A stretch of 64,000 bases of DNA from Nocardioides rubriscoriae. GTDB lineage: Bacteria > Actinomycetota > Actinomycetes > Propionibacteriales > Nocardioidaceae. The notes under the pieces were generated by a model. It had not been told where the DNA came from, searched no databases, and saw only the letters and a program-made list of their open reading frames with translations. Below, piece after piece: positions 60,387 to 64,000 of the stretch. Where the stretch lies: the NCBI RefSeq assembly GCF_008087085.1, contig NZ_VIYJ01000002.1, forward strand, positions 372,001 through 436,000. Reading direction: 5' to 3'. A program made the translations under genes and the position numbers. Each line of letters starts with the position of its first letter. Position 1 is the stretch's first letter.

Positions 60387-61460
60387 TCAGACCGGCTCGC
60401 TCGCCAGCACCCGCCCGACGGCCAGGGCCTGCTCGGTGGCGCCGCCGAGGAGGAACTCGAAGCGCTTGGCCGAGGTGAAGTAGCGGTGGGCCTCGCCGTC
60501 GAGGTCGATGCCGACGCCGCCGTGCACGTGCACGGTGGTGTGGGCCAGACGGTGCCCGGCGTCGGCGGCCCAGAGCTTGGCGGTCGCGACCTCGGTCTCC
60601 GCGGGCAGGCCCTCGCTGAGGCGCCACACGGCCTGCCACAGCGTGAGGCGCTGGGCCAGGACGTCGATGTAGCCGTCGGCCAGGCGCTGCGAGACGGCCT
60701 GGAACGTGCCGATCGGGCGTCCGAACTGCTCGCGGGTCTTGGCGTACGACGCGGTCAGGTGCAGCGCGCCCTCGGTGACGCCGAGCTGCTCGGCGGCCGC
60801 GCAGACGGTGAGCAGCTGGCCCAGGCGGGTGACGGCGGCCGGGCCGCCGACCTGCTCGGCCGGGGCGCCGTCGAGGTCGAGACGCACGACCAGGTCGCGG
60901 TCGCTGCTGTGGCCCTCGACCACGACCACGCCCTCGGCCGCGGCGTCGAGCAGGAAGACGCCCGTGCCCTCGTCGAGGGAGGCGGTGACGAGGAAGGCCC
61001 CGGCCACGCTGCCCGCGCGCACGAGCACCTTGGTGCCGGTGAGGCGGCCGTCGCGGGCGACCACCGTGGGGCGGGCGGGCAGGTGGGAGCGCTCCTCGGC
61101 CACGGCGGCGGTGAGGATCGTGCCGGCGCCCAGCCAGCGCTGCTTCTGCTCGTCGGTGCCGAGCTCGGCCAGCAGCAGCGACGCGGGTCCGTGCACGGCG
61201 AGCGGCACGGGCGCGACGGTGCGGCCGACCTCGACGAGCACGCGGGCGAGCTCGACCAGGCCGAGCCCGGCGCCGCCGTGGGCCTCGGGCAGGGCCAGCG
61301 AGGTGAGCCCGGCCTCGTCGAGCTCGCGCCACAGGTCGGCGTCGAAGCGCGACCCGCCGGCCTCGACGGCCTTCTGCCGGTCGTTGGTGGCGCGGTCGCC
61401 GAGGATCTGGGCCGCGAGCTGCGCGGCCTCGTCCTGCTCGGGGGTGAAGGAGAAGTCCAT
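60387..61460 (-). CDS. fadE27: Acyl-CoA dehydrogenase FadE27 (ChsE5)
   Basis: A 357-residue ACAD subunit from ATG 61460 (MDFSFTPEQDEAAQLAAQIL). YAKTREQFGRPIGTFQAVSQ and VHVHGGVGIDLDGEAHRYF are the C-terminal landmarks; the middle FAD-contact motifs are weak. FadE27 pairs with FadE26 as the alpha2beta2 ChsE4-ChsE5 enzyme on C26 sterol side-chain CoA. It follows fadE26, separated by 82 bases containing a 36-bp repeat. Confidence 0.87.
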   Translation of the reverse strand: MDFSFTPEQDEAAQLAAQILGDRATNDRQKAVEAGGSRFDADLWRELDEAGLTSLALPEAHGGAGLGLVELARVLVEVGRTVAPVPLAVHGPASLLLAELGTDEQKQRWLGAGTILTAAVAEERSHLPARPTVVARDGRLTGTKVLVRAGSVAGAFLVTASLDEGTGVFLLDAAAEGVVVVEGHSSDRDLVVRLDLDGAPAEQVGGPAAVTRLGQLLTVCAAAEQLGVTEGALHLTASYAKTREQFGRPIGTFQAVSQRLADGYIDVLAQRLTLWQAVWRLSEGLPAETEVATAKLWAADAGHRLAHTTVHVHGGVGIDLDGEAHRYFTSAKRFEFLLGGATEQALAVGRVLASEPV

Positions 61461-61483
61461 GGTGCGTCTCGATTTCTGCTCGT

Positions 61484-61519
61484 GGTCTCGAGACGGTTGC
61501 CAGCGCAACCTCCTCGACC
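61484..61519. repeat. 36-bp palindromic repeat, copy B
   Basis: It is nearly identical to 60284-60319 (differences at two positions) and has the imperfect stem GGTTGCC-AG-CGCAACC. It sits in the gap between fadE26 and fadE27. Confidence 0.75.
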
Positions 61520-61542
61520 ACCGGGTGGTCAGGTCGGATGTG

Positions 61543-62739
61543 TCAGCGCTTGGCGGCGGGCAGGCCGAGGCCCACGTAGCCGATGATGTCGCGCTGGATC
61601 TCGTTGGTGCCGCCGCCGAAGGTCATCACCAGCGACGAGCGGAACATCCGCTCCAGCCGGCCGGCCAGGACGGCGCCCTCGGAGTCGGCGGTCAGCCCGG
61701 ACATCGGGCCGACGATCTCCATCAGCGAGCGGTAGACCTCGGTGTTGAGCTCGGAGCCGTAGACCTTGATCGCGGAGGCCTCGGCGGGCGAGAGGCCGAC
61801 ACCCGCGTCGGCGTCGGCGGCGAGCTTCCAGTTGAGCAGGGTGAGCGCCTCGACCCGGGCGTGCGCGCGGCCCAGCGCGATCTGCACCCACTCGCTGTCG
61901 ATGACGCGCTGGCCGTCGGGGTTCTTGGTGTGCTGGGCCCACTCGCGCACGAGCTTGAGGGAGTGGATGGTCGGCGCGGCCGAGGTGAGCGAGACGCGCT
62001 CGGCGTTGAGCTGGTCGGTCATCAGGTGCCAGCCGCCGTTGACCTCGCCGACGACGTTGGTGACGGGCACCCGGACGTCCTCGTAGTAGGTGGCGCTGGT
62101 GCCGACGCCGGCGACGGTGTGGACCGGTGTGTAGGACACGCCGGGGGCGTCGGCCGGCACCAGGATCATCGACAGGCCCTTGTGGCGGGGCAGGTCGGGG
62201 TCGGTGCGGCAGGCCAGCCAGATCCAGTCGGCGTACTGGATCAGCGAGGTCCACATCTTCTGGCCGTTGATGACCCACTCGTCGCCCTCGCGGACGGCCT
62301 TGGTCTTCAACGACGCCAGGTCGGTGCCCGAGCCCGGCTCGGAGTAGCCGATCGAGAAGTGCAGCTCGCCGGCGAGGATCTTGGGCAGGAAGAACTCCTT
62401 CTGCTCGTCGGTGCCGTAGCGCATGATCGTCGGCCCGACGGTGTTGAGCGTCAGGTAGGGGATCGGCACCCCGGCGACCGCGGCCGCGTCGGTGAAGATC
62501 AGCTGCTCGACGACCGAGCGGGCCTGGCCGCCGTACTCCTTCGGCCAGCCGATGCCGAGCCAGCCGTCGCGGCCGACCTGGCGGATGACGTCCTTGTAGA
62601 CGCTTGCTTCGCCGAACTCACCGAACTCCCCGGTGGCCGAGGCCAGGCCGGCCTTGACCTCGGGGGTGACGAGCTGGGCGAAGTAGTCAGCGAGCTCGGC
62701 ACGCAGCGCGTGGTGCTCGGGTGCGAGGGCGAGGTGCAT
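61543..62739 (-). CDS. fadE26: Acyl-CoA dehydrogenase FadE26 (ChsE4)
   Basis: A 398-residue, complete ACAD starting at ATG 62739, 7 nt after TAGTCT on the complement. IGYSEPGSGTDLASLKTKAV, VINGQKMWTSLIQYADWIW, and MTFGGGTNEIQRDIIGYVGL are present. By family knowledge it provides the main FAD site of the FadE26-FadE27 heterotetramer that desaturates the first C26-CoA of the sterol side chain. It is divergent from kshA across a KstR operator. Confidence 0.9.
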   Translation of the reverse strand: MHLALAPEHHALRAELADYFAQLVTPEVKAGLASATGEFGEFGEASVYKDVIRQVGRDGWLGIGWPKEYGGQARSVVEQLIFTDAAAVAGVPIPYLTLNTVGPTIMRYGTDEQKEFFLPKILAGELHFSIGYSEPGSGTDLASLKTKAVREGDEWVINGQKMWTSLIQYADWIWLACRTDPDLPRHKGLSMILVPADAPGVSYTPVHTVAGVGTSATYYEDVRVPVTNVVGEVNGGWHLMTDQLNAERVSLTSAAPTIHSLKLVREWAQHTKNPDGQRVIDSEWVQIALGRAHARVEALTLLNWKLAADADAGVGLSPAEASAIKVYGSELNTEVYRSLMEIVGPMSGLTADSEGAVLAGRLERMFRSSLVMTFGGGTNEIQRDIIGYVGLGLPAAKR

Positions 62740-62746
62740 GGGCGCC

Positions 62747-62779
62747 AGACTAGAACGTGTTCTCGTTTTCGGCTAGCCT
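62747..62779. promoter_or_regulatory. Divergent promoters of fadE26 and kshA with KstR operator
   Basis: The KstR site TAGAACGTGTTCTC is at 62751-62764. Its TA is part of the fadE26 -10 (complement of 62747-62752, TAGTCT). The kshA -10 TAGCCT is at 62774-62779, 6 nt before ATG 62786. Confidence 0.9.
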
Positions 62780-62785
62780 CTCCCC

Positions 62786-63931
62786 ATGAGCGACGTCCGC
62801 ACTCTCGACCAGGGCACCGCCCCGGAGCGCTTCGCCCGGGGGTGGCACTGCCTCGGGCTGGCCACCGCGTTCGACGACGGCAAGCCGCACGGCATCGAGG
62901 CCTTCGGCACCAAGCTCGTGGTGTGGGCCGATTCCCAGGGCGAGCTGCAGGTCCTCGACGGCTACTGCCGCCACATGGGCGGCGACCTCACCCAGGGCTC
63001 GGTCAAGGGTGACGAGGTCGCCTGCCCCTTCCACGACTGGCGCTGGGGCGGCGACGGCCGCTGCAAGGCGATCCCCTACGCGCGCCGCGTCCCGCTGCGC
63101 GCGCGCACGCAGAAGTACCCCACCGCCATCCGCAACGGCCAGCTGCTGATCTGGCACGACGTCGAGGGCTCGCCGGCCGACCACGACCTGCTGCCCCCCG
63201 AGCTGCCCGGCGTGATGACCGACGCCTACACCGCCTGGGACTGGAACGTCGTCCCGATCGAGGGCTCGCACTGCCGCGAGCTGATCGACAACGTGGTCGA
63301 CATGGCGCACTTCTACTACGTGCACTTCTCGTTCCCCACGAGCTTCCGCAACGTCTTCGAGGGTCACGTCGCGACCCAGTTCATGGAGTCCAAGGGCCGC
63401 CCCGACATGTCGGGCGGCTACGGCGACTCTGACCTGTTCCTGAAGTCCGAGGCGACCTACTACGGGCCGTCGTACATGATCAACTGGCTCGACGTCGACT
63501 ACAAGGGATTCCAGACCGAGGTCATCCTCATCAACTGCCACATCCCGACCGGCCCCGACTCCTTCACGCTCCAGTACGGTCTGACGGTCAAGAAGCCCGA
63601 GGGCCTCGACGACGCCACCGCGCAGTTCATCGCCGACAAGTACGCCGAGATGTTCGGCGGCGGGTTCCTGCAGGACGTGCACATCTGGAAGAACAAGGTC
63701 CCCGTCCAGAACCCCCTGCTCTGCGAGGAGGACGGCCCCGTCTACCAGCTGCGCCGCTGGTACGAGCAGTTCTACGTCGACCGCGCCGACGTCACCCCCG
63801 AGATGGTCGACCGGTTCGAGTTCGAGGTCGACACGACCAAGGCCAACGAGTTCTGGCAGGACGAGGTCGCCGAGAACCTCCGGCTCAAGGCCGAGGCCGA
63901 CGAGGCCGCCGGGGTCACGGCGGGGCACTGA
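62786..63931 (+). CDS. kshA: 3-ketosteroid 9-alpha-hydroxylase oxygenase KshA
   Basis: A 381-residue Rieske oxygenase from ATG 62786. The Rieske cluster has Cys61, His63 (YCRHMGGD) and Cys80, His83 (CPFHDWRW). The mononuclear iron is bound in NVVDMAHFYYVHFSFP (Asp172, His175, His180). With reductase KshB (not in the window) it 9-alpha-hydroxylates androstadienedione or its CoA forms, which with KstD causes B-ring opening. It is KstR-controlled and divergent from fadE26. Confidence 0.93.
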   Translation: MSDVRTLDQGTAPERFARGWHCLGLATAFDDGKPHGIEAFGTKLVVWADSQGELQVLDGYCRHMGGDLTQGSVKGDEVACPFHDWRWGGDGRCKAIPYARRVPLRARTQKYPTAIRNGQLLIWHDVEGSPADHDLLPPELPGVMTDAYTAWDWNVVPIEGSHCRELIDNVVDMAHFYYVHFSFPTSFRNVFEGHVATQFMESKGRPDMSGGYGDSDLFLKSEATYYGPSYMINWLDVDYKGFQTEVILINCHIPTGPDSFTLQYGLTVKKPEGLDDATAQFIADKYAEMFGGGFLQDVHIWKNKVPVQNPLLCEEDGPVYQLRRWYEQFYVDRADVTPEMVDRFEFEVDTTKANEFWQDEVAENLRLKAEADEAAGVTAGH

Positions 63932-63933
63932 GC

Positions 63934-64000
63934 GTGGCCTCCTTCGTCCCGACCCGCCCCGACACCCTCGTCGACCAGCAGCTCTACACCCAGGCCCGGC
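63934..64000 (+). CDS. Start of a CDS truncated by the window edge
   Basis: GTG 63934 follows the kshA stop by two bases and opens a frame VASFVPTRPDTLVDQQLYTQ that runs off the end. Close spacing suggests cotranscription with kshA. There is too little sequence to name a family. Confidence 0.5.
   Translation, partial: MASFVPTRPDTLVDQQLYTQAR

Overview
The window is high-GC actinobacterial chromosome: many GTG starts, gene ends that overlap as ATGA or GTGA, DUF222/HNH (13E12-type) genes, a mycothiol-type DinB protein and a mycobacterial-style sterol gene set. The gene content suggests Nocardioidaceae (Nocardioides-like). This is inferred from gene content only.

Layout: 1-4 kb holds a cupin fragment, four small genes separated by copies of a short palindromic repeat, a DUF222/HNH gene, a 39-codon ORF and a small membrane protein. 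4.2-12.6 kb is the first half of a KstR2 regulon for degrading the last steroid rings: fadE33-fadE32-fadE31-fadD3 on the minus strand, divergent from fadE30-ipdF-kstR2-fadA6. 12.6-19.3 kb is an unrelated block (PHP phosphoesterase, sulfotransferase, broken HNH gene, DUF4304-like protein, Zn metallopeptidase). 19.3-27.5 kb resumes the steroid genes: ipdC-ipdB-ipdA-echA20 divergent from two SDRs, then fadA5 divergent from cyp125. 27.5-30.7 kb carries map, a two-gene clpP operon and an XRE regulator (ClgR/PopR type). 31.6-38.8 kb carries ltp3-ltp4-DUF35, an LLM oxidoreductase, a yidC paralogue preceded by a candidate arrest-peptide gene, and a fadD8-like ligase. 41-49.2 kb is a carotenoid cluster (crtYd, crtYc, crtA-like, cruF, cruG-like, crtD-like, crtI, crtB). 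51.5-55.2 kb is echA19/fadD19 and a nitronate monooxygenase-like gene. 55.3-58 kb is a second carotenoid block (blh, crtYd, crtYc, crtE) suited to retinal synthesis. 60.4-64 kb is fadE27-fadE26 divergent from kshA.

How it works together: CYP125, FadD19, FadD8-like, FadE26/FadE27, EchA19, Ltp3/Ltp4 and FadA5 fit sterol side-chain shortening. KshA hydroxylates the nucleus at C9. The KstR2 set (FadD3, FadE30-33, IpdA-C, IpdF, EchA20, FadA6) degrades the C/D-ring propionate HIP. I see six KstR-type operators (T-R-GAAC-N2-GTTC) and two perfect KstR2-type operators, all in intergenic promoter regions. Most starts in the window lie 6-7 nt after a TANNNT -10 element, so leaderless transcription looks like the rule.

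The most striking structure is at 36742-37126. A small membrane-protein ORF ends in R-A-P-G-T-R-stop just upstream of a yidC paralogue. Its RAPG codons form one arm of an 11-bp stem whose other arm contains the yidC Shine-Dalgarno. This is the architecture of a translation-arrest sensor for membrane insertion.
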